Under the pieces are notes generated by a model that was not told the DNA's origin, did no database searches, and saw nothing but the letters and a program-made list of their open reading frames with translations. The position numbers were made by a program, and so were the translations under genes. 64,000 nt of DNA. Origin: Omphiscola glabra (lineage: Eukaryota; Mollusca; Gastropoda; Lymnaeidae). This document shows, in pieces, positions 12,101-27,100 of this stretch. Within the stretch, counting starts at the first letter, position 1; each line of letters opens with the position of its first letter. Location: positions 29,316,347 to 29,380,346 of the forward strand of contig OZ024798.1 in assembly GCA_964017045.1 (NCBI GenBank), given 5' to 3'.

Positions 12101-15100
12101 GATGGGATTCAGCTGCCAAGTCAGCAAATTGTGATTTACACCAACCAAATGCACCTGGACAATCATATGACTTTACCCTGCCTGAGTACAATGAACAGTG
12201 GAGAAAACTGAAGGCTCCAAAGTAGGGTGTCATGCAATGTGGGCATTCAAGCATTGTTACCTGTCTTATTAAGGGCTCCAAGGCCTGAGCAACCTTCCCA
12301 ATGACTAGTCTGTTGACAGGGACAGTTCGCCAGGTCAAAATCTGATTGGGATCAGAAACAAAACAAAGATACATACAACTTTTGAAATCTTTATTTGATT
12401 GTATTCCAAAACAGTCAGGTTAATAAGCTTAAGAACCGGTGCTAAATCTGTGCTTGGTCAAAATGTTCACTTCATTATGACAATTACGTCACATTTAATT
12501 CTCTAATTATTATTATTTGCAGTTACTGCACGAAAACTAAACATTATAAACTAAACATTATAAACTAAACATTATAAACTAAACATTATAAACTAAACAT
12601 TATAAACTAAACATTATAAACTAAACTTTATAAACTAAACTTTATAAACTAAACATTATAAACTAAACATTATAAACTAAACATTATAAACTAAACATTA
12701 TAAACTAAACATTATAAACTAAACATTATAAACTAAACATTATAAACAAAACATTATAAACTAAACATTATAAACTAAACATTATAAACTAAACTTTATA
12801 CTTCACATGCTCCACAACCAAATCTATTAGCTTAATTACATTTGTCTCTGAGATCATTAACTATTATGGGCTCAATGTAATCTGATAGAGAATTCATGTC
12901 ATAGACTCCTCCATTTAACATACCGTAGTGCTGAAATATTTTGACTAACTTAAACCCCATTTGAGACACTTTGAATACCACTTGTTCATAGTGTGCCAAA
13001 CCTTTTGTTCATAGTATGCCAAACCTTTTGTTCATACTGTGCCAAACCTTTTGTTCATACTGTGCCAAACCTTTTGTTCATAGTGTGCCAAACCTTTTGT
13101 TCATAGTGTGCCAAACCTTTTGCTCATAGTGTGCCAAACCTTTTGTTCATAGTGAAGCAAACCTTTTGTTCATAGTGTGCCAAACCTTTTGTTCATAGTG
13201 TGCCTAACCTTTTGTTCATAGTGTGCCAAACCTTTTGCTCATAGTGTGCCAAACCTTTTGTTCATAGTGAGGCAAACCTTTTGTTCATAGTGTGCCAAAC
13301 CTTTTGTTCATAGTGCAGCAAACCTTTTGTTCAGTGTGGCAAACCTTTTGTTCATAGTGTGCCAAACCTTTTGTTCATAGTGTGCCAAACCTTTTTTACA
13401 TTGTGTGGCAAACATTTTGTTCATTGTGCCGCAAACCTTTTGTTCATAGTGAGGCAAACCTTTTGTTCATAGTGTGGCTAACCTTGTAATGAACAAAGCC
13501 CTAAGAAATAAATCAGTTACAGACCTGATGTCCAGTGTTAAGAGCACCAACTGTATGCCCAGATCTGGTGATACATGATGTCCAGTGTTAAGAGCACCAA
13601 CTGTATGCCCAGATCTGGTGATACATGATGTCCAGTGTTAAGAGCACCAACTGTATGCCCAGATCTGGTGATACATGATGTCCAGTGTTAAGAGCACCAA
13701 CTGTATGCCCAGATCTGATGATACATATCTCCAAAGTACAGTGGACTCACCTGTAACCCAAAGTCTTGTGCATATTTTTCAAACAGGGCCTCCGCGCTGG
13801 ATGCAGTGGAAAAGTCCATGAACATAAGGCCAGTTGCATATTTGCCAGCCTCAGGTAACTCTACGGGAGGATTAACAGCTCTGGGATGAAATTTTTTAAG
13901 AATTAATTAACACGCTTGTACAGGATCATGTCGGGAAAGTCTGAAGGATATTTCATCACAGCCAGCAGAACATAATGTTTACATATTTATTGGTAGTTTG
14001 TGACAGCAACAATTATGATAAAAAGAAGCTCGGAGGTGATACCCTAAAGTTGATCATAATATTCATGCCAACGGAGCCCTTAAAAAAGTTGCGAACCTGT
14101 CTATATAACTGACAATATTTATTATTGGAAGATAGAAATGTTTGAAAGAAATGTCATCGATTTAACACATGTTCAAGACCTGACAAAGGTAGACAGTGTT
14201 GGGAGAGGTGAAACTCTTTAAAAGCTTGTGCAATTCACTCTTCCAACATTGTGCAACCTGTGTTGTGCAACAAGGGGATTACAACCCCCAGAAAAGTCAG
14301 AAATGGCTTATTATGTGCGTGGTGATGTAATAAAATCATTCTTGACAGTGCTCAGGACAATAAAGAGGTTGTGCAAAACTGCACTAGACATCTGTCTCCT
14401 AAGTGGTACTGTTCCCTTTCACCTTTGTATTGTTAGTGTTCCCTTTAACCTATCTATTGTTAGTGTTCCTTCAACCTGTCTATTGTTAATGTTCCCTTTG
14501 ACCTTTGTATTGTTAGTGTTCCTTTTGACCTATCTATTATTAATGTTCCCTTCGAACAATCAATTTAATTTCTCCTATTGACCTTTCTTTTGTTAGTGCT
14601 TTTTTTAATTTATATTTTGTTAGTATTCTATTGACCTAACTTTTGTTAGTGCTCCTTCCTACCAATCTTTTGTGACACTGCTATGACACCAAAATCTCAC
14701 CACATCCAAAACCAGCCTTATCTAACATATTTCATCAGATCAACAATGAATTTATTTTGCTCAACAGTAACCCGATTGTTTTATTATTAACCCAGTCGAG
14801 ATTAGACCGAATGTCAACATGTTTGTTGGCAAATCTTGACACAGTTTATCTACAGCACATCAAAACAACATCAGGTATGTTACCTTGTGTACTCTAAGTT
14901 ACAACCCTACTAATGACCTTAATGGGGCTCTGAAGATAATTAATTCTGTTGTGAGACTGGATAAGAGAGTTACTACGCATCCCCAGTGCTGAGAAGTCAT
15001 AATCATTAATTCACCTTTTGGCGTAGAGAAATTGGAATTTTCAAAGTTTCCGTATAGTTATAACATTGGACATATGTTGAGAAAAAAATAATGGCTCTTG

Positions 15101-18100
15101 TGAAGTCATTCTTCCTTATTATTGTTAATAGTAAGTATGCAACCAGTCAATTTTTCTCAACAGACAAAATCCTTGGCTGACAATATCTGGAGGTTTGGAG
15201 TAACTCAAGCTTGTCAATCTTGTGAACTTTACCGTAATTCCTTCACGAAGAGGTCATGGGGTATGCCCGTCAGTACACCAGCACCATCGCCGGAGTCGTT
15301 ATCACAACCGCATGCACCGCGGTGCTCCATCCTCTCCAACATGATCTGTGAATCCCGGAGCACCTGTAACCATAGCAACATTAGAAACATAATGAAATGT
15401 GGCAGCCTTTGTGCAGTTTGTCAACATTAAAAAACATAATTCACTGTAACAGTCTTGTCATGAAAATAGAAACTGGTCATATATAAGATATGACTGCATA
15501 TAAACCATTTAAATAAGTACAATTTTGTGTGTGTTTATATTTGCTTTCGAGTAAATATTTCAAACAGCAGATTCTTATCAATCACTAAATCTGACAAGTC
15601 TGTTTTTTTCCCTGATGTCTTCATATATACATAAGGATATCCACAATATTACACATATTATTTCTGGAAATAAAATATAAGAATCTGTTTTCATCCACAA
15701 ATGCTAATTCTCATCACGGATAAAGCATTTTTTTTTACAATTTCTATTTAACTTTTTCCTATATTTTAAGTAGCTATAAAATCTTTCATACTCAAAAACA
15801 ATTTTAAAAAAGTTAAAATAAAATCTCCTCCCAGCCCCCCCCCCTCCTCATATCCTTCACCTGAGAGCCCACTCAAAAAATAAAGTACATGTCTTAACCC
15901 ATCAGAAAAGTTAACCGTAGACTTGAGAGATGGACCGGTTAACCGTAGACTTGAGAGATGGACCGGTTAACCGTAGACTTGAGAGATGGACCGGTTAACC
16001 GTAGACTTAAGAGATGGACCGGTTAACCGTAGACTTGAGAGATGGACCGGTTAACCGTAGACTTGAGAGATGGACCGGTTAACCGTAGACTTGAGAGATG
16101 GACCGGTTAACCGTAGACTTGAGAGATGGACCGGTTAACCGTAGACTTGAGAGATGGACCGAACTGAATTAAAATATCATCACAATAAATAGGGGCAAAA
16201 GCTTAGTTCCCAAGAGAAAATAAAGTAGACTTAAGAGAACCATACTGATTGCTGGAGACAAGTGGGAAATGAGGAGGGGAAACAAAGATAAAGTAGTTGG
16301 TAGACACTAGACATTAGAGAAGGGATTCTTTGACTAGCCCAGTTGGTACCAGACATTATTATTATTATTATTATTATTATGGGTAGTTTTCTATAGTGTG
16401 GTACCCCAGCCTAGGGCTGGGCTCAACACGCTGTACATGCAAATTAAAATGAACTTAAAAAATATAAATTAAAAACCAACCATTCCATAACAATTTACAT
16501 GTGAAGCCATGGACGGCACTCAGCAGCATCGTTTAACTTTCAGAGGGGGAATCAGTCAGGATAGTAAAGTTTAAAGAGGTGTGTTTTGAGTGCAGTTTTG
16601 AAGGCTGTGATGGTTGATATATTTCTGATGTGTAGTGGAAGAGAATTCCATTGTTTGGGGGCACAGTAAGAGAAAGACCTTTCACCGTATGTTTTTGTGC
16701 GAGTCTTGGGGACAGAAAGAATACGATCGTCTGCGGAGGAGCGAAGCTGTCGAAGGGTTTCTTTGAAAAACCAAGTTGGTAGACACCAGACAATAGAGAA
16801 GAAATTCTTTGACTAACCAAGTTGGTAGACATTAGACATTAGAGAAGAATTTCTTTGACTAACCAAGTTGGTACCAGACATTGGAGAAGGGATTCTTTGA
16901 AAAACCACGTTGGCAGACATTAGAGAAGGAATTCTTTGACTAACCAAGTTGGTAGACACCAGACATTGGAGAAGGAATTCTTTGACTAACCATACTTTGT
17001 TTTGCACATTTCCATTTTTTCTAACCTGATTGCAGTCTCTCCCCACCCCCTACTACCATTTTGCAAGCCTTAGACAACATCCAACACCCACCTGCTAGAC
17101 ATTGAGATACTCGGGACAGTTAAGGAGATAAGCAATGAGACGGATTTATTGAAGGAACGGATGAGTGAGAGGAGAGAGATCGGGAGAAATGGATACAAAG
17201 AAAACAACATATTGTTGACAAGTTTAGAACCGCGGCGCGTGGAATGTGAGCATGTGAAGATCTCCTGACAAAAAGCAATAAAACTGTTTTAAGACTGGTA
17301 AGGGAGAAATGTCTATCTGTACGAGCCGTGTCAGCATCGCTCAAGACGGTGTTCTAGATCCGCCAATAAGAGCCCATCAATTTTACACAGCCCGAGTTGA
17401 TGAATTTGATGGATGACTGTGGTGCATTATCGTGCTCATCATATGACCTAGATACATTGGTGCATGATCGTGCTCAGCATTTGACCTAGATACATTAGTG
17501 CATGATCGTGCTCAGCATGTGACCTAGATACATTAGTGCATGATCGTGCTCATCATATGACCTAGATACATTGGTGCATGATCGTGCTCAGAATTTGACC
17601 TAGATACATTAGTGCATGATCGTGCTCATCATATGACCTAGATACATTGGTGCATGATCGTGTTCAGCATTTGACCTAGATACATTAGTGCATGATCGTG
17701 CTCAGCATGTGACCTAGAAATATTATAGTTTTCTTCGTAGTTGTTTGTTTCGTTTTGCTTAGTCAAAAGATGGAAGACAACAGACAAAAATAATGTTGTT
17801 TGTTCGCTATCGTGTTTTTGCTATCTCAACGGTGCTAAAAAGCAACCATCAAAAAGTGCTGACAAGCAACCAAACGGTGCTAACGAGCAACCAAACGGTG
17901 CTAACGAGCAATCAAACGGTGCTTACGAACAATCAAACGGTGCTAAAAAGCAACCAAACGGTGCTATCAAGCAACCAAACGGTGCTAACAAGCAACCAAA
18001 CGGTGCTAACAAGCAACCAAACGGTGCTAACAAGCAACCAAACGGTGCTAACAAGCAACCAAACGGTGCTAACAAGCAACCAAACGGTGCTAAACAGCAA

Positions 18101-21100
18101 CCAAACAGCATACTGACAGAAAAGTAAAGTTTATAGTTCTTAAATACAATGTTATTATAAAGAGGCCAATATGTTCTTTACATATTTGTTTTGCGGGCAT
18201 ATTGGTTATTTATAGGACATCATAAACGTACCAATTAAACAACCCTTAAAAAACTTGTTATTAATAAATCTTTTCTAAAACGTTATATCGAGCAATGTGG
18301 GGTGGCGTTGAAAATTTGACAAAACATGCAAACAAGTAACCCACTTTATAAGAACATCAGTTAGAGCACCCCCCCCCTCCCCCAGACTCAAAATCGATTT
18401 TTTTTTCACGCTCCTGAACTATATCAATGTTCCAATGACCCACCCGCTTTTCCCACAGCAGATTTATTTAACCAACAGTTTTAGAAAAAACAAAAGTAAC
18501 TATTACCTACCAAACGCACTTGCGATATTAATTTTTTTTTAAATAATCTCCTTTATATTTCCTTCATCTTCCCCTTAAAAAAGCGTGGAAAAATTATATT
18601 TGGTGATGGGGCTGAAAATTTGAAAGAATGTGCTGCCCTCGGCAACGAGTCAGGGCAACGAGTCTATGTGCCAAGTTTCAGCTCGATTAGTTGACGGGAA
18701 GTGGGTCGATTGACCGTCCGAAGATTATGCCAGCCAATCATGAACAAAAGCGAGGTTAATATAATGGATTTAATAAGTTTCATTTCTTTGTAAAGTCAGG
18801 GTCATGATTAAGATTGATAATGTCCATTAAAAACATGTCCTAGATACATTATGATTGCGGGTGGAAAAGAGAGAGAAAAGAAAGAAAAAAAAAGGGGGGG
18901 GGGCGGTTGGTATTTGGTGGTTACGAATTGATCAGTGTCAAGGTCATGAAGTGTTATTTCTCCATTAGGCTATGGAAAAATTAACTAAAACATCCCCCCC
19001 CCCCACCCGCCACCCCAACCATTTTTTAAATGTACTTTGAACTTTTTGAAGTATGACGAAATAGAACGAGTCTCACGATTTGAACTCCCCAATTGTAATA
19101 TTCCCCTTGAGCTTTGGTGATTATCGCGTACGTTTGCACGTGTTGAAATAGCCAGGGGTCAAAGTTATCTGGGGCCTGAGCGTAACAACAGAGTGGACAA
19201 GACACTTTGAATGAATGAGTGATTAATGTGCCTCACGTTCTGGTGGCTGGGGCTTACAACCCGTACTAATGGTCCAGCGTTAGGTCCCAGTCTTAATCTC
19301 AGCGCCCACACTGTCTTAAAGCCCAGAGAATGAACAACTTTCTCTTTTTATATCCGGGGTGAAGGTCATCTCGGTGAAAACATAGTGTGGTGCCTTGGTC
19401 AACGCTTGATAATTGAATCTTAAAAACGATTTTCCCAATTTCAGAAAGGCCCAGTCAGTGACGCAGCGAATCTAATATGTCCCTAGGATTAGCCAGGCGC
19501 TTAAAGAGATCTCCCGCATATCACCAGACAACAGCCTTGACATTTGAAATCAAATGTCTTGTTTGTAAGCTCGACCTCATCGTTTCTGAGCGTATGATAA
19601 CATTGACATCATCGCATACAAAACTACTTACATATGTATCGCGCAATCATTCCACGACCCTTTTGTTTGTGGTTTTACTCCATACACTTGCAATGATGCA
19701 TTATCAGAAAGTGGGGATAATCGGTAATGATCAGCATCTGTACAAATTCGGTCACTCTTAAATGCCCAAAACAGATCATCGTCTCAGCATCATGAATTTT
19801 CTCAACAAGACTGAACTACAGTATATACTCGCGTAGCTACCGTATATACTCGCATATCTACCGTATGTAGTCGCTTAACTACCGTATAACTAAATTTTAC
19901 TCACATTTACGTTTAAAAAATTGCCACGTAACTATCCCGAACTAAGGCTGCGGCCTATGGCCATGTATTTCCATAAACTAAGGGTGCGGCATATGGCCAT
20001 GTATTTCCCCAAACTAAGGGTGAGGCCTATGGCCATGTATTTCCCCAAACTAAGTATGCGGCCTATGGCCATGTATTTCCCCAAACTAAGGGTGCGGCCT
20101 ATGGCCAAGTATTTCCCCAAACTAAGGATGCGGCCTATGGCCATGTATTTCCCCAAACTAAAGGATGCGGCCTATGGCCATGTAACTCCTCAAACTAAGG
20201 ATGCGGCCTATGGCCATGTATTTCCCCAAACTAAGGATGCGGCCTATGGCTATGCATTTCTCCAAACTAAAGATGCGGCCTATGGCCATGTAACTCCTCA
20301 AACTAAGGATGCGGCCTATGGCCATGTAACTCCTCAAACTAAGGATGCGGCCTATGGCCATGTATTTCCCCAAACTAAGGATGCGGCCTATGGCCATGTA
20401 TTTCCCCAAACTAAGGATGCGGCCTATGGCCATGTAACTCCCCAAACTAAGGATGCGGCCTATGGCCATGTAACTCCTCAAACTAAGGATGCGGCCTATG
20501 GCCATGTATTTCCCCAAACTAAGGATGCGGCCTATGGCCATGTATTTCCCCAAGCTAAGTATGCGGCCTATGGCCATGTAACTCCTCAAACGAAGGGTGT
20601 GGCTTATTGCCAGGCAACATCCCCAAACTAAGGATGCGGCCTATGGCCATGTAGGTCCCCAAACTAAGGGTCCAGCCTATTACCATGTAACTCCTAAAAC
20701 TATTGGTGCAGCCGATCTACTAGTATATACGGGAATGTAATTTAGGATTTGATCTCGAAAAAGAAAAAAAAAGAAAAAAAAACATTAGCCGATCTTGTGG
20801 TAGCACAGAAAAAGCAAGCTATCAACAGCTTTTTTTTCTTCAACAAACACTACTCTCTCCGCTCTCAGTCACCCAACACAAGGCGGTAATACATGGAATG
20901 TAAACAGAGCTAACCCCGCCATAGAAGACTTTCCAATTATAGATTTTTAAAGCCAAGCCGATGCTATCGGACAAAGGTCTAACTCGAGTAGATAGCAGGC
21001 CCCGGGTCATCCCCGCTTATCTTGACCGGCAGTAGAATGCCCACAGCATGTGCTTAACTTGTCCCCGCAGCCCCCGGTCACTCGGATCCTAAGGCTCTAT

Positions 21101-24100
21101 CTTTTCTTTTTTCAAATTTTTATTTTTTATTATTATTATTCTAAGAGTAAATCGATACCATTGGGAAATATTCAGTTCGGAAGATGAGCATTATCTCCCT
21201 TTCCGGAAGTTGAGAAGGAAAAAAAAGGGGTCGGGGGTGTTGTAATGTCCCTGGAGACTTCAAGCGGGCAACGGTTTAAAAAAAAATTGTGTTTCAAACT
21301 TTTGCAACGGTTGGCATACAGAAGAAGTGTATCCGCTTTTTCTCAAACAGTTGGTGAATCTGAATATGAGGACCAATAGACACAATATTATTGTTTATCC
21401 TTCATTTCCAAGTAGGGTTTTAAACACGGTATTTGTGAAGAAATTGACTGCAGGTTCCGAGTGGGTTGTTGCTTGTTGTTGTATTAATCAATTATTATTT
21501 TCTTAGTTTTGGGAAAGAAATAAAGGGAGAGTGGGTAGTGGTGTTTACAGGGGATTTGAAGCAGGAGTAATTTCTCACATGTATTTTTAATTATTTATTT
21601 GTAAGGCCAGTGCTGCACAAACATGAAAGGCATTGTAGGAGGTCACCAAATCAGGACCGACCTGAACAAATACGAAAGGCATTGTAGGAGGTCACCAAAT
21701 CAGGACTGACCTGAACAAATACGTAAGGCATTGTAGGAGGTCACCAAATCAGGACTGACCTGAACAAATACGAAAGGCATTGTAGGAGGTCATTAAATCA
21801 GGACTGACCTGAACAAACACGTAAGGCATTGTAGGAGGTCACCAAATCAGGACAATTCATTCCAATCAGCGGCTGGTAGAAGTTTCTTTTGGGCACGACC
21901 TTTTCAATAGGAAGGACTTGGCTCACAATCTGATTTATTTTAAAAGGGGTGGAAGTGTAGTTCTTGGCGGTTGGGTGAAGTTACTCTGATGAAACCCGCT
22001 CACCGCCAATTTCCACGATGCTAAACGCGACGTGAATTAAGTGCCAGTTGTTCTTAGGGGGTGACATGCCTTTTGTCAATAGTGTAACATAAAGTAAGAA
22101 TAGTTACCAATGATTACCAAAGAAACCTGCGATATCACTGTATATTAACAAAACGGAAAAAAACCAATAATACTCATTTAGGATTCAATCGGTACAGGGA
22201 TTATTCGCCTCTAAAAACTTACACTCAATTGTTATAAGGCCGCCTAAGACCATCGGAAAACATATTTATGAATTAGAAACGAAAATAAAATATGGTTAGG
22301 GTCACCACAGCATGAGGAACTGTATTAAAGGGTCGCGGAATCAGGAAGATTGAGAACCACTATAATATAATCAATGGCTTCCTTTTATTGGTGTCAGGCT
22401 GTCAGCTGGGCATAAAATCTTCTAGGGCGTCTCAGCTTTGAAAACTAGCTCACATCGTAGTTTCATCAAAACCAAGTTTGAGAATAACTGCCCATGCCGG
22501 AACGCAATAACCGTCATAGCCGACGGCCAAACGCTACAATACAATGTCGGAGCACCCAACCCGACCTCTTTTGAAGAAGAAATGAACGCAACCTGTCGAC
22601 GATTGATGAAATATGTGACCGGCATGTTTGATAAATGAGATTATAAAGTTGTGGGGAGATGAGCGGTCCATTTGGATCATCACAACTTTCCGCCTTTATG
22701 GATCGCGAAGGAGAAGACAATGTCACGAGATGTCATCGAGTTTCCGATATTACCCGCCCCATTTCCTGGCATGGCACCAAAGAGAAATAAACACACGCGC
22801 GGCGTTTGCGCCTAGGTGCGGGTGTACTCCTACCAATAACACCGAAGTGTGTGTGATTGGATCCTACGGGAGTTCTTGGCTACAGAACACTGATGTGTGG
22901 GTTTCTGTCGGTGGGTGGGAAAAGAGGGGGGGGGGGAATTGTGTACGGGGATCCCATACTACTGTGTTAGATCTTAGAAGATTCTTAAACCAAATCATTT
23001 TGCTTCTGTATTATACATCAAATTTAGGCCATACATATTGTTCAGAGATCCTCATTGAAGGATGCACAACAGAGACAAGAGACGTCACTAATGTTACATT
23101 TACAGAATAGCCAACCGATATATATATATTTCAACAAGAGCAAGACCAACAAATCTGTAATGTACTGAACTCACAAAAACAATTAGGTCAGATAAGGTTT
23201 GACCGGGCTAGCAGGAGGAGGGGGGATATGCTAAATCTGATTGCGAAATAATTTGACCAACTACCCGGGAACAATAGCGTGGACCAGGCCAGGCCAGTAT
23301 TGTATTACTGATGTGATCCGTGTTTGATGGCAAGCCGACATCTGACGTTTTCATAAACAGGGAATCAGAGACCGGGATTGTTGTCAATGGCGATGTCCGT
23401 AATTAGGAGGTGCATTTAAAGAGTCAGACGTTTCGGAAGTAGATATGCGGACATTAAGTAGTGCGGACGTTGAAGGTAGAACTGGCGACATTAAGTAGTG
23501 CGGACGTTGAAAGTAGAACTGGCGACATTAAGTAGTGCGGACATTGAAAGTAGAACTGGGGACATTAAGTAGTGCGGATGTTTTAAAGTAGAACTGGGGA
23601 CATTAAGTAGGGCGGACGTTGAAAGTAGAACTGGGGACATTAAGGTAGGGTGGACGTTGAAAGTAGAACTGAGGACATTAAGGTAGGGCGGACGTTGAAA
23701 GTAGAACTGGGGACATTAAGGTAGGGTGGACGTTGAAAGTAGAACTGGGGACATTAAGGTAGGGTGGACGTTGAAAGTAGAACTGGGGACATTAAGGTAG
23801 GGCGGACGTTGAAAGTAGAACTGGGGACATTAAGGTAGGGTGGACGTTGAAAGTAGAACTGGGGACATTAAGGTAGGGTGGACGTTGAAAGTAGAACTGG
23901 GGACATTAAGTAGGGCGGACGTTGAAAGTAGAACTGGGGACATTAAGGTAGGGTGGACGTTGAAAGTAGAACTGGGGACATTAAGGTAGGGCGGACGTTG
24001 AAAGTAGAACTGGGGACAATAAGTATTGCGGGCGTTGAAAGTAGAGATGGGGACATTAAGTAGTGCGGACGTTGAAAGTAGGACTGGGGACATTAAGTGG

Positions 24101-27100
24101 TGCGGACGTTGAAAGTAGAACTGGGGACATTAAGTAGTGCGGACGTTGAAAGTAGAACTGGCGAAATTAAGTAGTGCGGGTGTTGAAAGTAGAACTGGCG
24201 ACATTAAGTAGTGCGAACGTTGAAAGTAAAACTGGGGACATTAAGTAGTGCGGGCGTTGAAAGTAGAACTGGGGACATTAATTAGTGCGGACGTTGAAAG
24301 TAGAACTGGGGACATTAAGTAGTGCGGACGTTGAAAGTAGAACTGGGGACATTAAGTAGTGCGGACGTTGAAAGTAGAACTGGGGACATTAAGGTAGGGC
24401 GGACGTTGAAAGTAGAACTGGGGACATTAAGTAGTGCGGGCGTTGAAAGTAGAGATGGGGACATTAAGTAGTGCGGACGTTGAAAGTAGGACTGGGGACA
24501 TTAAGTAGTGCGGACGTTGAAAGTAGAACTGGCGAAATTAAGTAGTGCGGGTGTTGAAAGTAGAACTGGCGACATTAAGTAGTGCGGACGTTGAAAGTAA
24601 AACTGGGGACATTAAGTAGTGCGGACGTTGAAATTAGAACTGGGGACATTAAGTAGTGCGAACGTTGAAAGTAGAGCTGGGGACATTAAGTAGTGCAGAC
24701 GTTGAAAGTAGGACTGGGGACATTAAGTAGCGCGGGTGTGGAAAACATTGCGGAATACATTGATTAAAATTACAATTAGCTGATAAAATTAGAATATGTT
24801 GGGGGGAAAATGTGTTTGGAGGCGACATGCTATAATTACGTTAAAATAAATAAAAATGTTAGCATCTTCGAGCAAAGTAGGCATTGTAGAGAATTCATAC
24901 TCGCAGACCGCGAATCAGAGAATTTTACTTAGAAGTTTCAGGACCTGATGATGGATCAGAAGTTTGGTAAAATACTGTAATGAAGGCGAGCGTACATTAG
25001 ACATTGCCAAAGACGAGATGAAAGTGAAGTTACTTTGTGTTAAAAGCATCAGTAATTGATCCACTGTTGAGAAGCTCACAAGGCAAGAAATGTCAGAATT
25101 TTGGTGTATAGTGTAGAGACAAGTGAATTGGCGCCAGATATTTGAAGTCTGTCAATATTAAGTTGCGCACACATCACCATAATATATAAGCGGGTTTCAG
25201 AAGTCAGGGGCAAAGACTGCAGCGTGGGCAGAAACCGCAGGTCTTTGCCCTGCAAGCAACGTGTTCATTCATAGTTAAAACTTCCATTTAGCGACCGTTA
25301 ACGTAGCCAATAAGTCCACGAAGCAATACATCGACCCAAACATTAGAATACTAGATTCACAATGCAACAACTGGTCTGCCAACGGGGACTCTAAATACGG
25401 GGAGATTCTAAATCCCCCCACACAGTGGAGAGCCAAATAAAAAAAAATTTAAAAAAAAACTATTCGCGACCAAATATTTTCCCTTCATTTCCGATCAAGT
25501 CACCCCCACCCCCAATCGATGGCTAAATAGTAAATAGGGAAATGAATGAACAAATCAATGTAAGCCGGTCGCTCATCTTTGGTAATCCCCTCGGTGAGCG
25601 TTCCTCATTAGCCTTTTGAACGTCAAGAAATAACCAAAACTCGCATTCTCCGATCGATCCCGAAGACATGTCTGTAGAGTCGGTTCCCTTTGCTCCCAGC
25701 GGCTCTGTGTTGTGCGTGGGTGCTTGTATGTGTGTGGGCAAGTACGCGTGTGTGTATAAATTACTTTCTCCCAGCTGATCCAAGCTTCATTATTAATTGC
25801 ATGATGGGACATGCCATTGATTTCCTTTGGACGCCCACGGTTGATTTTCGCGAAGACAAAGGCTACATCGGCTACCGGCCTGGCTTAATATACCCCCGGA
25901 TGTTGCTGCAGTGATGTGACAGGACTCAAAAATGTATGACCACGGGAGGAAAATTTAACTTCGGAGAGACAGTATGTACGAACGTGCGCCAAGCTGATGT
26001 ACCGGCTCTGTCAATATCCCTGCTGCTTCTTTATAACCGGGAACTACCGTCCGAATCTGCTCGAACGCTGGTGACTCCCCAAGGAGTTGAAAGTAATTGC
26101 TTCTGGAGTTGGGACTGGGGGTTGGTGTTACGGGAGGGCAAGAGGATTTGTCCGCCGTGGGAACATAAGATGTCGAGACGATATCCGTCTGTGGTGCCCT
26201 ACTTTTCACGAATTTAAATAAAACATCTTTCCTTAACTGGACTGTTCTCTTAGCAGGCTCAACGTGTTCGTCTTCTTAGGACATGACTGCCGAGTAATGC
26301 ATAGACTGCTGAGTCAAGTCTACCTCTGTACGTGACGACTTGTCAATTTACATAAACAATAAATAAACAAAGACTGGTGTAAAAGATTGAGAGTATATTT
26401 TCTATAATTAGGAATAAGTCGGGGTGGAAAAGGGATTTAAACGAATGCGAACTCCAGCGCGACTCTGCTTAAGAGCAAGGCGTAAATATGAAAGTTGTTA
26501 AAGATTAAATATTTGGATTACGACTTAACTCAACAGATACTGTTGGTCGTGGGAACGATGTAGTCCGGCTGGTGTACTTAACTGGTAGATGTACGTTACT
26601 GGCAGATGCACTTAACTAGTAAATCCATGCTTTTTGGCACCAAATCCAATGGTCTCAATTTTGTTGTTCAGAGTCTCATTTAAGGTATAAATTTGATAGC
26701 GGCATGCCATATACAAAACATTGATGTGTGCCCGTGTCATCACCACTGTAACAGCGGTACATAGCATCATATTCGATATATACAAGTCTAGTCACCTGCT
26801 ACACAGCGGCAATCAATGGGTTAAATAGTATGTATTTTATACATTGAATGTATAGATGACAAGAATGAGTCGGGTGTTTACGGTGATGGGCACGTTTAGC
26901 CCGCGGGCCGTAAGATAGCCAGCTCTCGGGTACGCTGTACTGTAGCACCAACGGATCCGGCCATTAAGCCAGAATCTGTTATTTAAACATCCTATCCCAA
27001 CACAAGAGCGGTCGTCGGCGTGTTCCACTATTGATCGCCGTACGTCGCGGTTCCATGTCACAGCAGTGCTTCAATGCAATTGTAACATGTACGCCACGAT

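Larger units (their letters stand above)
9967..12260 (-). other. Intron 4
   Basis: This 2,294-bp intron carries a SPIN-like hAT element (10607-10794) and a short three-copy repeat near 11.8 kb. The remainder is AT-rich and I see nothing else in it. Confidence 0.85.
12342..13750 (-). other. Intron 3, mostly tandem arrays
   Basis: About two thirds of this 1,409-bp intron is three adjacent, unrelated minisatellites with units of 14, 23 and 50 bp. The rest is AT-rich unique sequence. Confidence 0.85.

Noticed and set aside
1..15363. Bacterial contamination carrying gltB
   Set aside because: The reading frame is broken by 19 GT-AG introns with consistent phases, so the gene is eukaryotic nuclear.
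17741..18127. 128-aa repeat protein NGANKQP
   Set aside because: Created by a 21-bp array; another plus frame and a minus frame are open equally, and there is no signal peptide or flanking exon evidence.
15909..20695. 8-bp palindromes inside several array units (ggttaacc, catcgatg, atggccat) as a functional signal
   Set aside because: About three arrays with an 8-bp palindrome is close to chance for 20 or more units of this length.
22628..23110. 160-codon plus-strand open frame as a nested gene
   Set aside because: Composition and order of residues resemble no family, it is not flanked by convincing splice or promoter signals, and opposite-strand frames of similar quality overlap.
25690..26217. 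Overlapping 74-93 aa frames on both strands as small genes
   Set aside because: Overlap of many frames in a GC-richer patch, no recognisable motif, and no consistent splice structure.
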